Shown in pieces: positions 7,921 through 17,473 of a stretch of DNA of 64,000 bases; within the stretch, counting starts at the first letter, position 1, and every line of letters begins with the position of its first letter. The translations under genes were made by a program, and so were the position numbers. The stretch covers positions 15,864 to 79,863 of the forward strand of contig CAZSQM010000013.1 in NCBI GenBank assembly GCA_964609025.1. Reading direction: 5' to 3'. The notes beneath the pieces are model-generated. The model searched no databases, was not told the origin of the DNA, and saw only the letters and a program-made list of their open reading frames with translations. The stretch is from SIG307 sp964609025 (GTDB taxonomy: Bacteria > Bacillota > Clostridia > Lachnospirales > Lachnospiraceae).

Positions 7921-10900
7921 ATGAGCAAGGTAAGAAGGATTTATTCCGAAAAGAAGCCGGAATACGCAGTAAAAGCCGGCGAGCTGATGAACGAAATCAA
8001 GGAGTATCTCAACATACAGAAGGTAACCGCAGTGCGCGTGTTAATCCGCTATGATGTTGAAAACGTAAGTGATGAAACACTTTCCCGCGCGCTTGGTACG
8101 GTATTTTCCGAGCCGCCGGTAGATTTTGTATACGAGGAAACCTTCCCGGTAACGCCGGAGGATGTTGTTTTTTCCGTAGAGTATCTGCCGGGACAGTTTG
8201 ACCAGAGAGCGGATTCCGCAGAGCAGTGTGTAAAGCTTTTGAACGAAAGCGAGGAGCCGGTCATCCGTTCCGCAACTACCTATGTATTGTCCGGTAGTCT
8301 GAAACCGGAAGAGGTTGCCGCAATTAAGGCCTACTGCATTAACCCGGTGGATTCCAGAGAGGCCTCCGAGGACAAGCCGGAAACCCTGGAAACCGTATTT
8401 GAAGATCCGGCAGACGTAAAGATTTTTGACGGTTTCTGCACAATGCCGGAAGCAGAGTTAAAGAGTTTGTACGATTCTTTAAATCTGGCAATGACCTTCC
8501 GTGATTTTCTGCATATTCAGAACTACTTCCGCGAGGATGAAAAGCGCGACCCGTCCATGACGGAAATCCGCGTACTGGATACCTACTGGTCCGACCATTG
8601 CCGTCATACCACATTCTTAACCGAACTGACGGACGTTACGTTTGCGGACGGCGAGTACGCTGCTCCGATTCGTGCTTCCTATGAGAAGTATGTGGCGGAG
8701 CGTGAGATTTTATATAAGGGCAGGGACGATAAGTTTATCTCCTTAATGGATTTGGCGCTGGTTGGCATGAAGAAGCTTCGTGCCGAGGGAAAGCTTGAGG
8801 ACATGGAGGTTTCCGATGAAATCAATGCCTGCTCCATTATCGTTCCGATTGAGATTACCAGACCGGACGGGAAAAAGGAAACGGAAGAATGGCTGATTTT
8901 CTTTAAAAATGAAACCCACAACCATCCGACGGAGATTGAGCCTTTCGGCGGTGCAGCAACCTGTCTCGGCGGCGCAATCCGTGACCCGCTTTCGGGACGC
9001 GGTTATGTTTATCAGGCAATGCGCGTAACGGGTGCAGCCGACCCGACTCTGCCGATTGCGGAAACTCTGGAGGGAAAGCTTGCACAGCGTAAGATTGTAA
9101 CGGGTGCGGCTTCCGGGTACAGCTCCTACGGTAACCAGATCGGTCTGGCAACCGGACTGGTTGATGAGATTTACCATCCGAACTATGTGGCAAAACGTCT
9201 GGAAATCGGTGCGGTCATGGGTGCGGCACCGAGAAAGAATGTAATTCGTGAAAATTCCGACCCGGGCGATGTGATTATATTAATGGGCGGCAGAACGGGC
9301 CGCGACGGCTGCGGCGGTGCAACCGGTTCCTCCAAGGCACACACTGCGGAGTCCATTCATACCTGCGGTGCCGAAGTACAGAAGGGAAATGCGCCGACCG
9401 AGCGTAAGCTGCAAAGACTGTTCCGGAGGGAAGAGGTTTCCAGATTAATCAAAAAGTGTAACGACTTTGGCGCAGGCGGCGTATCCGTAGCAATCGGCGA
9501 GCTTGCGGAGGGGCTTCGCGTAGAGCTTGACAAGGTTCCGAAGAAGTATGCCGGTCTCGACGGTACGGAGCTTGCAATTTCCGAATCCCAGGAGCGTATG
9601 GCGATTGTGGTAGACGCAAAGGATGTTGACAAAATGCTTGACTTTGCGGCAGAGGAAAACTTAGAGGCGGTTCCGGTAGCGGTTGTAACCGAGGAGCCTC
9701 GTCTGGTACTTGTTTGGAGAGGAAAGGAAATCGTAAACATCAAGCGTGCGTTTCTTGATACCAACGGCGCGCATCAGGAAGCAACCGCAGAGGTGGAGAT
9801 TCCGAAGAAGGAAGACAGCTACTTTAAGAAGGGCGCTTCCTATACCGCCTCCCGTATTACAAGAAAGACCGCAAAGGGAGAAACCGTACTGTCCGGTAAG
9901 ACCGGTGTGAAGGCAGAATGGCTTTCCATGCTTGCGGATTTGAATATCTGTTCCAAAAAGGGTCTGGTTGAGATGTTTGACAGCTCCATCGGCGCAAATA
10001 CGGTAACCATGCCGTATGGTGGTAAGTACCAGCTGACGCCGGTGCAGACGATGGTAGCAAAGGTTCCGGTACTGGACGGCGAGAGCGATGTGGTAACGAT
10101 GATGAGCTACGGCTTTGATCCGTATCTTTCCAGCTGGAGCCCGTACCACGGCGCAGTTTACGCAGTGATTTCTTCTGTGGCAAAGATTGTGGCCGCAGGC
10201 GGTGACCATACAAAGATTCGTTTTACGTTCCAGGAGTATTTCCGTCGTCTGGGAACCGACCCGAAGCGCTGGGGCGAGCCGTTAGCGGCACTCCTTGGTG
10301 CATTCGAGGCACAGATACAGCTCGGTCTGCCGTCCATCGGCGGTAAGGACAGTATGTCCGGTACGTTCCAGAACATTGATGTGCCGCCGACGCTGGTTTC
10401 CTTTGCGGTAGATGTTGCAAAGACTTCGGATGTAGTAACCGGAGAGTTTAAGAAGCCGGGCAACGTATTAGTGAAGTTTGCCATGAAAAAGGACGCCTAC
10501 GAGCTGCCGGATTATGCTGCATTTTCAGAGCAGATGAGCAAGATTACGAAGCTTGCACAGAGCGGAAAGCTGGCTTCCATGTATGCGCTCGGTGCAAAGG
10601 GTATTGCGGAAGCAGTCAGCAAGATGGCATTCGGTAACCGCTTTGGTGCCGTAATTTCCGATACGGTAAACGAGAGAGAACTGTTTGCTCCTGCCTACGG
10701 CGAGATTCTTGCGGAAGTATCCAAGGAGTCGTTGGAGGCGTTAAACGAGAGCGGTATTGTTTACAAGGCTGTCGGCACCGTAACCGATACTCCGGTATTT
10801 GTATACGGCGGCGAAACGATTTCCGTCGAGGAGGCGTTGGACGCATGGACCAATACCTTAGAGAAGGTATTCCCGACCCGTTCCGGCGTAAAGGAAGAAA

Positions 10901-11757
10901 AGATAGTGCATCCGCTGTTTGACGCAAAGACCGTTTATACCGCAAAGAATAAGGTGGCAAAGCCGCGCGTCTTCATTCCGGTCTTCCCGGGAACCAACTG
11001 TGAGTACGATACGTTGCGCTCCTTCCGGGCAGCGGGCGCCGAAGTAAGCACGGTGGTATTCCGTAACCGCAACGAGCAGGATATCAGGGAATCGGTAGAA
11101 GCCTTTGAAAAGGAAATCCGCAATGCACAGATTTTGATGTTCCCGGGCGGATTCTCCGCAGGTGACGAGCCGGACGGTTCCGGTAAGTTTATTGCAACGG
11201 CATTCCGTAATGTGCGGATTACCGAGGCAGTCAACGATTTGTTAAAGCAGCGGGACGGTCTGGTGCTCGGTATTTGCAACGGTTTCCAGGCAATTATTAA
11301 GCTCGGTCTGGTACCGTACGGCGAGGTAACTCCGCAGAAGGAGGATTCCCCGACCTTAACGATGAACAGCATCGGACGCCATATTTCCAAGTCCGTTTAC
11401 ACGAAGGTCGTAACCAACAAGTCCCCGTGGCTTATGGAGGCAGAGCTCGGCGGTGTTTACGCAATTCCGGCGTCCCACGGCGAGGGCCGTTTCGTAGCAA
11501 GCAGGGAATGGATTGAGAAGCTTGCCGCAAACGGACAGATCGCAACCCAGTACGTTGACCTTAACGGAAACCCGACGATGGACGAGGACTTCAACCCGAA
11601 CGGTTCCTACTTCGCAATCGAAGGTATCACAAGCCCGGACGGTCGTGTTCTCGGTAAGATGGCACACTCCGAGCGCCGCGGCAATTCCGTAGCAATTAAT
11701 ATCTACGGCAATCAGGACCAGCATATTTTCGCTTCCGGTGTGAAGTATTTTAAGTAA
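7921..11757 (+). CDS. purL: Phosphoribosylformylglycinamidine synthase, single-chain large form
   Basis: A 1278-aa enzyme of de novo purine synthesis that converts FGAR, glutamine and ATP to FGAM. The synthase half shows DTYWSDHCRHTTF near residue 220, KNETHNHPTEIEPFGGAATCLGG near 330-352 and a second ATP-grasp-like repeat with GGKDSMSGT near 805. The class I glutamine amidotransferase domain starts near 1015 with VFPGTNCEYDT, has the nucleophile Cys in LGICNGFQ near 1120, and ends with SHGEGRF and HSERRGN. One chain therefore carries what PurL, PurQ and PurS do in Bacillus. The start ATG 7921 is behind AAGGAATAGGTAAG. A TATACT box at 7859-7864 may be its -10, with a poor -35. A terminator follows the stop. 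Confidence 0.97.
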   Translation: MSKVRRIYSEKKPEYAVKAGELMNEIKEYLNIQKVTAVRVLIRYDVENVSDETLSRALGTVFSEPPVDFVYEETFPVTPEDVVFSVEYLPGQFDQRADSAEQCVKLLNESEEPVIRSATTYVLSGSLKPEEVAAIKAYCINPVDSREASEDKPETLETVFEDPADVKIFDGFCTMPEAELKSLYDSLNLAMTFRDFLHIQNYFREDEKRDPSMTEIRVLDTYWSDHCRHTTFLTELTDVTFADGEYAAPIRASYEKYVAEREILYKGRDDKFISLMDLALVGMKKLRAEGKLEDMEVSDEINACSIIVPIEITRPDGKKETEEWLIFFKNETHNHPTEIEPFGGAATCLGGAIRDPLSGRGYVYQAMRVTGAADPTLPIAETLEGKLAQRKIVTGAASGYSSYGNQIGLATGLVDEIYHPNYVAKRLEIGAVMGAAPRKNVIRENSDPGDVIILMGGRTGRDGCGGATGSSKAHTAESIHTCGAEVQKGNAPTERKLQRLFRREEVSRLIKKCNDFGAGGVSVAIGELAEGLRVELDKVPKKYAGLDGTELAISESQERMAIVVDAKDVDKMLDFAAEENLEAVPVAVVTEEPRLVLVWRGKEIVNIKRAFLDTNGAHQEATAEVEIPKKEDSYFKKGASYTASRITRKTAKGETVLSGKTGVKAEWLSMLADLNICSKKGLVEMFDSSIGANTVTMPYGGKYQLTPVQTMVAKVPVLDGESDVVTMMSYGFDPYLSSWSPYHGAVYAVISSVAKIVAAGGDHTKIRFTFQEYFRRLGTDPKRWGEPLAALLGAFEAQIQLGLPSIGGKDSMSGTFQNIDVPPTLVSFAVDVAKTSDVVTGEFKKPGNVLVKFAMKKDAYELPDYAAFSEQMSKITKLAQSGKLASMYALGAKGIAEAVSKMAFGNRFGAVISDTVNERELFAPAYGEILAEVSKESLEALNESGIVYKAVGTVTDTPVFVYGGETISVEEALDAWTNTLEKVFPTRSGVKEEKIVHPLFDAKTVYTAKNKVAKPRVFIPVFPGTNCEYDTLRSFRAAGAEVSTVVFRNRNEQDIRESVEAFEKEIRNAQILMFPGGFSAGDEPDGSGKFIATAFRNVRITEAVNDLLKQRDGLVLGICNGFQAIIKLGLVPYGEVTPQKEDSPTLTMNSIGRHISKSVYTKVVTNKSPWLMEAELGGVYAIPASHGEGRFVASREWIEKLAANGQIATQYVDLNGNPTMDEDFNPNGSYFAIEGITSPDGRVLGKMAHSERRGNSVAINIYGNQDQHIFASGVKYFK

Positions 11758-11773
11758 GAAATCGATAGCGGAA

Positions 11774-11816
11774 ACGGCTCCATGCAGAGAAAAAATCTGT
11801 GTGGGGCCGTTTTTGT
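11774..11816 (+). terminator. Rho-independent terminator of purL
   Basis: A 15-base arm beginning ACGGCTCCATGC pairs, with two mismatches or wobbles, with the arm ending GTGTGGGGCCGT, followed by TTTTTGTT. It lies 16 bases after the purL stop. Confidence 0.85.
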
Positions 11817-11818
11817 TG

Positions 11819-12121
11819 TATCGATTCCGGTGTCAAAAGGCTGCTTCTGATTACGGAATTTTGCACAGGAGAAAGAGTCCTTTCTCTGGTTTCGGATAGA
11901 AGTCTTTCTAATTGCTCCGTTAAAATTGTGAAATAATAACGCAATCGTCCTTTACGCGTCTTCCTTGGCGCGTGTCGGCCTTGCCCGGACGTCCTGTCCG
12001 GGCATTGCTGATACCAAACGGAGCAATAAGAAAGTCTAATATCCTGCACAAAGTTCAAGGACTCTTTCTCCTGTGCAAAGTTCCTTTCAGATCAGAACGT
12101 GTTTTGATACCGGAATCTATA
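11819..12121. repeat. Nested palindromic repeat element, copy 1
   Basis: About 303 bases that form one large imperfect hairpin in nested shells. The outer 20-base arms (11819-11838 and 12102-12121) agree at 18 positions. The next arms, about 28 bases each (from 11855 and to 12084; core CACAGGAGAAAGAGTCC), differ by one base. Inner arms ATTGCTCCGT (11911-11920) and ACGGAGCAAT (12018-12027) match perfectly, and the apex CCCGGAC-GTCCT-GTCCGGG closes the structure. A related copy lies at 27138-27596. It sits between the purL terminator and the NYN gene. No transposase or convincing reading frame is inside, so a MITE-like or structured RNA element is likely. Confidence 0.8.
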
Positions 12122-12176
12122 TCGCAAAAAAGCGACCGGGGATGCACGCTTACACTTGCTTTTTCCGATTCCGGTA

Positions 12177-12205
12177 TGGAAATATTCTCCGGGTGGGTGT
12201 ATAAT
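12177..12205 (+). promoter_or_regulatory. Probable promoter of the NYN-LOTUS gene
   Basis: TGGAAA (12177-12182), 17 bases and a perfect TATAAT (12200-12205). It starts about 55 bases beyond the end of the palindromic element and 34 bases before the gene start. Confidence 0.55.
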
Positions 12206-12238
12206 AGATAACAATACTTGTATGTAGGAGGACACAAT

Positions 12239-13024
12239 ATGCAGGAAAAACAAGTGGCGGTATTGATTGACGGGGATAATATATCACCGAAGTATGCGGA
12301 ATACATCCGGCAGGAGGCAGCAAGAAGCGGGAGAATTAAAATTTTCCGGTTATACGGTTCCATCAGTGCGCCAAGCGTCAAAGCATGGTACAGAGTAATG
12401 CCTAAATACGGGATCACTCCGATGTTACAGATATCCTATACATCCGGTAAGAGTATTGCGGACCAGGCACTGACGATTGACGCAATGGATATTTTGTATA
12501 GCGGAGGAGTTGATATTATTTGTCTTGTGACAAGTGACAGTGATTTTACGAAGCTTGCGTATCGTATCAAAGAATCCGGTAAAGTGCTAATCGGAATGGG
12601 AGAACAGAAAACAAATGAATCCCTTGCACAGGCTTGTGATGAATTTAAAGTGCTGGATTTAATCTATCAGGTTTCCGATAGCGAAGAACCGGAAGAAATC
12701 ATTTCAGGTGAACCGGCAGAAGAAAAGGGAACGGAGGAGTTAAGGGAAGAAGATGCTTTGCTGGATGTTACCGAAGCAATAAGTATACCGTCAAAGCAGG
12801 AAATTATTGAAATTATATTAAATACTCTGGACGATGATTGGGAAAATCTTGCCAGCATAGGGATTGCTTTGAATAAACAAATATCGGGTTTTGATGCACG
12901 AAATTACGGTTATAGGAATATGACCCAGTTTATAAAAAACAATGCGGATAAGTTTGAATTGAAATTTGAACTTTCCAAAGATGGGATTCATAGCGTTGTA
13001 TATGTAAAAAAGAAAGTTAAGTAA
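12239..13024 (+). CDS. NYN domain (DUF88/LabA-like) protein with C-terminal OST-HTH/LOTUS domain
   Basis: A 261-aa protein starting at ATG 12239 behind GTAGGAGGACACAAT. Residues 1-145 are a NYN (PIN-like) putative RNase domain: VAVLIDGDNISPKYA carries the first acidic residues, then ADQALTIDAMDILY and ICLVTSDSDFTKLA carry the rest of the acidic site. A charged linker rich in Glu follows (about 150-185). Residues about 190-260 match the OST-HTH/LOTUS RNA-binding fold (KQEIIEIILNTLDDDWENLASIG...). Such proteins are thought to process or turn over RNA; the bacterial target is unknown. It is transcribed away from the palindromic element. Confidence 0.88.
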   Translation: MQEKQVAVLIDGDNISPKYAEYIRQEAARSGRIKIFRLYGSISAPSVKAWYRVMPKYGITPMLQISYTSGKSIADQALTIDAMDILYSGGVDIICLVTSDSDFTKLAYRIKESGKVLIGMGEQKTNESLAQACDEFKVLDLIYQVSDSEEPEEIISGEPAEEKGTEELREEDALLDVTEAISIPSKQEIIEIILNTLDDDWENLASIGIALNKQISGFDARNYGYRNMTQFIKNNADKFELKFELSKDGIHSVVYVKKKVK

Positions 13025-13091
13025 ATCCGGTTGGCGGAGGATGCGTTCGGCTGATAAGGACGGCAGAAAGGGAAACGGGAAGGAATCAATC

Positions 13092-13120
13092 TTGCAAATA
13101 CAATACGGGTCTGCTATAAT
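13092..13120 (+). promoter_or_regulatory. Sigma-A promoter of the PTS IIC-like gene
   Basis: TTGCAA (13092-13097), 17 bases and a perfect TATAAT (13115-13120), 80 bases before the gene start. Confidence 0.75.
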
Positions 13121-13200
13121 AATCTGGATTCAAAAGGACTGCAAAAAGCGCATGAACTTATAGCGGTGGAGAAATGATACAAAATAAGGAGCACATAACA

Positions 13201-14271
13201 ATGAAAGCGAAATTAAAAAAGTGGGCGAACGAAATCTTTATTGACGGTTTGTCCGGAATGGCAATGGGGCTGTTTGCGACTCTGATTATCGGTACGATTA
13301 TACAGCAAATCGGCACGTTAATCGGCGGCACGGTCGGGGACTTTTTATTCCAGATCGGCAAGATGGCGTCGGCTGTCACCGGTGCGGGAATCGGCGTGGG
13401 GGTTGCGATTAAGTTTAAGGAAAGTACCCTGGTTACTATTTCTGCGGCAACAGCAGGTATGGTAGGCGCCTTTGCGTCAAAGCTGCTTGCAGGTACGGTC
13501 GTAGCGGGAAGCGTTGTGACTCTGGCAGGCCCGGGAGAGCCGTTAGGCGCATTTGTTGCTGCCTATGTCTGCATTCTGTTCGGACGATTGGTTGCGGGAA
13601 AGACGAAGGTGGATATTCTGGTGACGCCGCTTGTTTCCATTTTAACGGGTTCTGCGGTAGGTCTTCTTCTCGGACCGCCGATTTCAAGTTTTATGACATG
13701 GCTCGGCAGTATCATCAACTGGGGAACCGAGCAGCAGCCGTTCCTGATGGGTATTGTCGTTTCGGTTCTGATGGGTATGATTTTAACCCTTCCGATCAGT
13801 TCTGCGGCACTGGGTGTTTCCCTCGGACTTTCCGGAATTGCGGCAGGTGCGGCAACAATCGGCTGTTGTGCGAACATGGTAGGCTTTGCCGTAGCAAGCT
13901 ACCGTGAGAATAAGATGGGCGGATTGGTTGCACAGGGGCTCGGAACCAGTATGCTTCAGGTGCCGAATATCGTAAAGAAGCCGGTAATCTGGCTTCCGGC
14001 CATTGTGGCAAGTGCGGTGTTAGGACCGGTTTCCACAATGGCGCTTCGTATGACAAGCAACGCCGTCGGTTCCGGTATGGGAAGCGCAGGCCTTGTGGGG
14101 CAGATTATGGCGTACCAGACCATGACCGCAGCGGGGCAGAGCCCGGCAGTAGTGCTGTTGCAGATTTTACTGATGCATTTTATCGCTCCGGCTGCAATCG
14201 CACTTTTGGTATCCGAACTGATGCGGAAGAAGGGCTGGATTAAGAGCGGAGATATGAAGTTAGATGTGTAG
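13201..14271 (+). CDS. PTS_EIIC_2-type membrane transporter, orphan IIC
   Basis: A 356-aa, very hydrophobic protein with about nine to ten membrane segments rich in Gly and Ala. It matches the PTS EIIC type 2 family, with WANEIFIDGLSGMAMGLF at the N-terminus, GPGEPLGAF in the first third, and LPISSAALGVSLGLSG, GAATIGCCANM in the middle. The start ATG 13201 sits 9 bases after TAAGGAG; a start 27 bases upstream is possible. No IIA or IIB domain is fused or adjacent, so phosphotransfer cannot be inferred. Many such lone IIC proteins are conserved without known substrate. A bidirectional terminator separates it from the converging ABC-F gene. Confidence 0.82.
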   Translation: MKAKLKKWANEIFIDGLSGMAMGLFATLIIGTIIQQIGTLIGGTVGDFLFQIGKMASAVTGAGIGVGVAIKFKESTLVTISAATAGMVGAFASKLLAGTVVAGSVVTLAGPGEPLGAFVAAYVCILFGRLVAGKTKVDILVTPLVSILTGSAVGLLLGPPISSFMTWLGSIINWGTEQQPFLMGIVVSVLMGMILTLPISSAALGVSLGLSGIAAGAATIGCCANMVGFAVASYRENKMGGLVAQGLGTSMLQVPNIVKKPVIWLPAIVASAVLGPVSTMALRMTSNAVGSGMGSAGLVGQIMAYQTMTAAGQSPAVVLLQILLMHFIAPAAIALLVSELMRKKGWIKSGDMKLDV

Positions 14272-14337
14272 AGAAAAGAAAGGCTGCCCTTGAAGCAAAA
14301 GAGGCAGAAATCAAATGTCTGATGAAAAAATAAGAAA

Positions 14338-14373
14338 CCCCGCCCTTGCCGGTTAACTGTTGCAAGGGCGGGG
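14338..14373. terminator. Bidirectional terminator between the PTS IIC and ABC-F genes
   Basis: Perfect 12-base arms CCCCGCCCTTGC and GCAAGGGCGGGG around a 12-base loop. Read on the minus strand, the stem is followed by TTTCTTATTTTTTC, so it fits best as the end of the ABC-F transcript; the plus-strand tail is poor in T. Confidence 0.85.
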
Positions 14374-14390
14374 CTTCAACAATCCAGGTC

Positions 14391-16388
14391 TTATTCCGCC
14401 AGCTCTTCCCACTGTTCCATCAGTTTCTCTAATTTCTCTTCCAGTTCCTCTCGTTCCCTACTTAATTCCGTAAGCTTTGTGTGGTCGGAGGCGATGTCAG
14501 GGTCGGAGAGGGCGGTATCCAGTTCTTCCATGCGTTTTTCCAGACGTTCGATTTCTTCCTCGGTTTTCTTTAGGTCGTTCTGGCGTTTGCGAAGGCGCGC
14601 CTGTTCCTCCTTCTGCTGTTGCCAGTCCAGCTTGGTATCGGTGACACCGGTGCCGGAAGAGGAGGCAGAAGAGGACATACCCGCAGCGACGGAAGCAGTA
14701 GAACCGGAGGCCGCAAAAGAGGAGACTCCCTTCCCTTTTCCGTCCATGCCGTAGCCGATGCCCTCTAAGTAAAGGCGCTCGGTCAACTCCTTCTTTTCCA
14801 GATAATATTCGTAATTGCCCGGATAGTTTAAGAGCGTATGCTCTGTTAAATCCAAAATCCGCGTAGCGGTTTTGTTGATAAAATAACGGTCGTGGGACAC
14901 ATACAGGACGGTTCCCTCGTAGCCGTTGATAGCGTCCTCCAGAATTTCCTTTGACACAATGTCAAGGTGGTTGGTCGGCTCGTCGAGGATCAGCAGGTTG
15001 GCGTCGGAGAGCATGAGCTTTGCCAAAGACACGCGGCCCCGTTCGCCTCCGCTCAAATCACGAATCAGTTTGAAAACTTCGTCGCCGGTAAACAGAAACG
15101 CGGCAAGAGCGTTCCGGATTGCGGTGTTATCCATGTGAGGGTAAGTATCCTGAAGTTCGTCAAATAAGGTCTTCTCGGCGTGGAGGACCTGATGCTCCTG
15201 GTCGTAATAGGCGATGTGTACCTTTGCGCCGGGCTTGATTTCTCCCGCGTCCGCAGGCAAAAGCCCGTTAATGATTTTTAAAATCGTCGTTTTCCCGGTG
15301 CCGTTTTTTCCGATGATGGCAACCTTTTCTCCGCGCTTTATCTGAAAATTCAGGTCCGAAAACAGGGTCTGGCTGCCGAAGGATTTGCTAAGGCCGGTGA
15401 CGGTTAGTACATCGTTACCGCTCATAATACGCGGCTCTAAGCGGATCCGCATTTTACTGCGAACCTCGGTCGGCTTTTCAATCCGTTCTATTTTATCCAG
15501 CATTTTCTCACGGCTTTCCGCACGCTTAACGGATTTTTCCCGGTTGAAGGAGCGGAGCTTTGCGATAACTTCCTCCTGATGCTTGATTTCCCGCTGCTGA
15601 TTTAAATAATGCTGTATGAGCGTTTCCCGCTGCTGCTCCTTTTTGACCGCGTAGGCAGAGTAATTGCCGAGGAAGGTCTGTGCCTTTGCAGCGTCTAATT
15701 CGATTACTTTTGTGACGACACGGTCTAAAAAGTAACGGTCATGCGCTACCACAAGAACAGCGCCGGGATAGTTTAACAGATAGGTTTCCAGCCATGTAAT
15801 GGAAGGCATATCCAGATGGTTTGTCGGTTCGTCGAGCATAATCAAATCCGGCGAGGTAAGCAAAAGACGACCCAGGGCAATACGGGTCTTCTGACCGCCG
15901 GAAAGGGTATGAATTTTTTTCTGAAAGTCCTCCTCCGTAAAGCCCAGTCCTTTTAAAACACCGACAACTTCGCTTTTGTAAGCGTAGCCGTTTTGGGCTT
16001 CAAAAAAGTGGGTGAGAGAAGTATATTCGCGCAAAAGCGCTTCTAAGGCGTCGCCGGAGAGTCCTTTCATTTCCTGCTCGAGCGCACGGATGCGCTCTTC
16101 GGTTTTTAAAAGCTCCGATTTTACGGCAAGCATTTCTTCGTAAACGGTACGCTCGGAGGAAAGGTCCTGATGCTGGGAGAGATAACCGATGGTTGCTCCC
16201 TTTGCGGTAATGACTTCTCCCGCGTCGGCGGACAGCTCCCGCATAATGATTTTCAGCAGGGTGGACTTCCCGGCGCCGTTGATGCCGACAATCGCGGCCT
16301 TTTCCCGTTCGTTGATATGAAAAGAAACCTGATTCAGAATGGTAACATCTCCGAAACTTTTCGTTATATTTTTGCAGGCGAGCAGCAT
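14391..16388 (-). CDS. ABC-F family ATPase
   Basis: A 665-aa soluble protein with two ABC domains and no membrane segment. Domain 1 has Walker A GINGAGKST (35-43), signature LSGGQ (162-166) and LDEPTNHLD (185-193). A Lys/Arg/Glu-rich linker follows (about 250-315). Domain 2 has GKNGTGKTT (360-368), LSGGE (445-449) and a second LDEPTNHLD. After a Ser/Ala/Gly-rich stretch near 570-590, a coiled coil of mixed charge runs to the end. ABC-F proteins bind the ribosomal E site; they act in translation or give resistance to ribosome-targeting drugs. No sign here decides which. It starts 10 bases after the AraC gene stop, which overlaps its GAGGAGG ribosome site. Confidence 0.93.
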   Translation of the reverse strand: MLLACKNITKSFGDVTILNQVSFHINEREKAAIVGINGAGKSTLLKIIMRELSADAGEVITAKGATIGYLSQHQDLSSERTVYEEMLAVKSELLKTEERIRALEQEMKGLSGDALEALLREYTSLTHFFEAQNGYAYKSEVVGVLKGLGFTEEDFQKKIHTLSGGQKTRIALGRLLLTSPDLIMLDEPTNHLDMPSITWLETYLLNYPGAVLVVAHDRYFLDRVVTKVIELDAAKAQTFLGNYSAYAVKKEQQRETLIQHYLNQQREIKHQEEVIAKLRSFNREKSVKRAESREKMLDKIERIEKPTEVRSKMRIRLEPRIMSGNDVLTVTGLSKSFGSQTLFSDLNFQIKRGEKVAIIGKNGTGKTTILKIINGLLPADAGEIKPGAKVHIAYYDQEHQVLHAEKTLFDELQDTYPHMDNTAIRNALAAFLFTGDEVFKLIRDLSGGERGRVSLAKLMLSDANLLILDEPTNHLDIVSKEILEDAINGYEGTVLYVSHDRYFINKTATRILDLTEHTLLNYPGNYEYYLEKKELTERLYLEGIGYGMDGKGKGVSSFAASGSTASVAAGMSSSASSSGTGVTDTKLDWQQQKEEQARLRKRQNDLKKTEEEIERLEKRMEELDTALSDPDIASDHTKLTELSREREELEEKLEKLMEQWEELAE

Positions 16389-16398
16389 AAAAACCTCC

Positions 16399-17235
16399 TC
16401 AATTCAGCTTAGACTGCTTGCGGAATTCTCTCGGAGAATAGCCGGTCGTTTTGCGGAAGATATCCTTAAAATAGTTGCTTCCGTTAAACCCGCAGTCTGC
16501 CGCAATCTGCGTAATGGAATCGTCCGTTGTTAAAAGGGCCTGACTTGCCCGGCGGATACGGATATAATTTAAATACTCCTTGAAGGTTACGCCGGTAATC
16601 CGCCGGAATTTCTTGGACAGGTAAGTCGGACTTAAATTTGCTTTTTTTGCGATTTCAACAAGAGTAATCGGTAAATGGTAATTTAAATTGATATACTCCA
16701 TCACCGCCTCGATATCGTCGCCAATCGGTGCTTTCTGCTCCGCTTTCTCGTAAACAAAGAAACCGCTCCGCTTTATCTGAAGAAGAAGCTGTGCCAGCTG
16801 CAAAGAAAGCAGAGGGGCGGAATAGCTGTCCGGCTGGTTGTTCTCTATATACATGTGCTGAAGAAGTTCTTCGATGATTGCCTGCTTTTCTTTGACAAGG
16901 ACAATTTTGCCGGACTTCGCCAAATCCGCTGACAGCTCGGGATAGGCGACGGAAAGCTCCGACGGAAGCTGGTCCCGGTAAAAATAAACGGTAGTGCGCT
17001 CGCAGGGAATCGTACCTTCATAGCGTGTAAAGTGGCAGTCGTCGGGCGCAACTAAAAAGGCATCCCCCGCCGCAAGCGGATAAAGCGTATTGTTTACGGA
17101 AAACACACAATTGCCGGAATGCAGATAATAAAGTTCGTAATATTTGTGCATATGTTCGTAAGTCATGGAAAAATCCGGCTTGCGAATGAGATGCTCAATA
17201 TAAATCCTCTTGTCGTGACAACCATTTATATTCAT
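16399..17235 (-). CDS. AraC-family regulator with N-terminal cupin domain
   Basis: A 278-aa regulator. Residues about 15-95 form an AraC-type cupin (HKYYELYYLHSG, LAAGDAFLVAPDDCH). Residues about 180-278 hold the double helix-turn-helix: LVEIAKKANLSPTYLSKKFRRITG and ITQIAADCGFNGSNYFKDIFRKTTG, then the closing YSPREFRK. The start is put at 17235 because AGGACAGGGA lies just before it; an upstream in-frame ATG lacks such a site. It is divergent from the solute-binding protein operon, so it probably senses the sugar and switches that operon, with the ABC-F gene cotranscribed behind it. Confidence 0.92.
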   Translation of the reverse strand: MNINGCHDKRIYIEHLIRKPDFSMTYEHMHKYYELYYLHSGNCVFSVNNTLYPLAAGDAFLVAPDDCHFTRYEGTIPCERTTVYFYRDQLPSELSVAYPELSADLAKSGKIVLVKEKQAIIEELLQHMYIENNQPDSYSAPLLSLQLAQLLLQIKRSGFFVYEKAEQKAPIGDDIEAVMEYINLNYHLPITLVEIAKKANLSPTYLSKKFRRITGVTFKEYLNYIRIRRASQALLTTDDSITQIAADCGFNGSNYFKDIFRKTTGYSPREFRKQSKLN

Positions 17236-17278
17236 GATTCCCTGTCCTTTTCTATGCAAAAAGCTTTTTTCTTGTTAG

Positions 17279-17307
17279 ATTATACTATATCGCGGTGAGA
17301 AAAACAA
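17279..17307 (-). promoter_or_regulatory. Promoter of the AraC regulator gene
   Basis: On the minus strand TTGTTT (17307-17302), 17 bases and a perfect TATAAT (17284-17279), 44 bases before the regulator start. The rest of the 238-base divergent region is A/T-rich and should hold the operator for the sugar operon; no clear repeat was found. Confidence 0.7.
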
Positions 17308-17473
17308 GGCATGTCAGTACAAGTTTCACAAAACGATGACAAAAAATATGTAATATATCGGCGAAAGTAAATATAAATTTGGTATACAGAACCAGTCAAC
17401 TGTTATAAAATAAGTTTACAAGATATGTACATATCAGTGTCCATGCAAAAAGTAATGAAAAAGGAGAAGGCTT

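Noticed and set aside
11750..12058. Minus-strand frame with QDIRLSYCSVWYQQ, resembling another at 27241-27561
   Set aside because: Both frames lie in the two copies of the palindromic element and share sequence because the DNA does. Neither has a ribosome site, and the insertion in copy 2 disrupts the upper part. Not called as genes.
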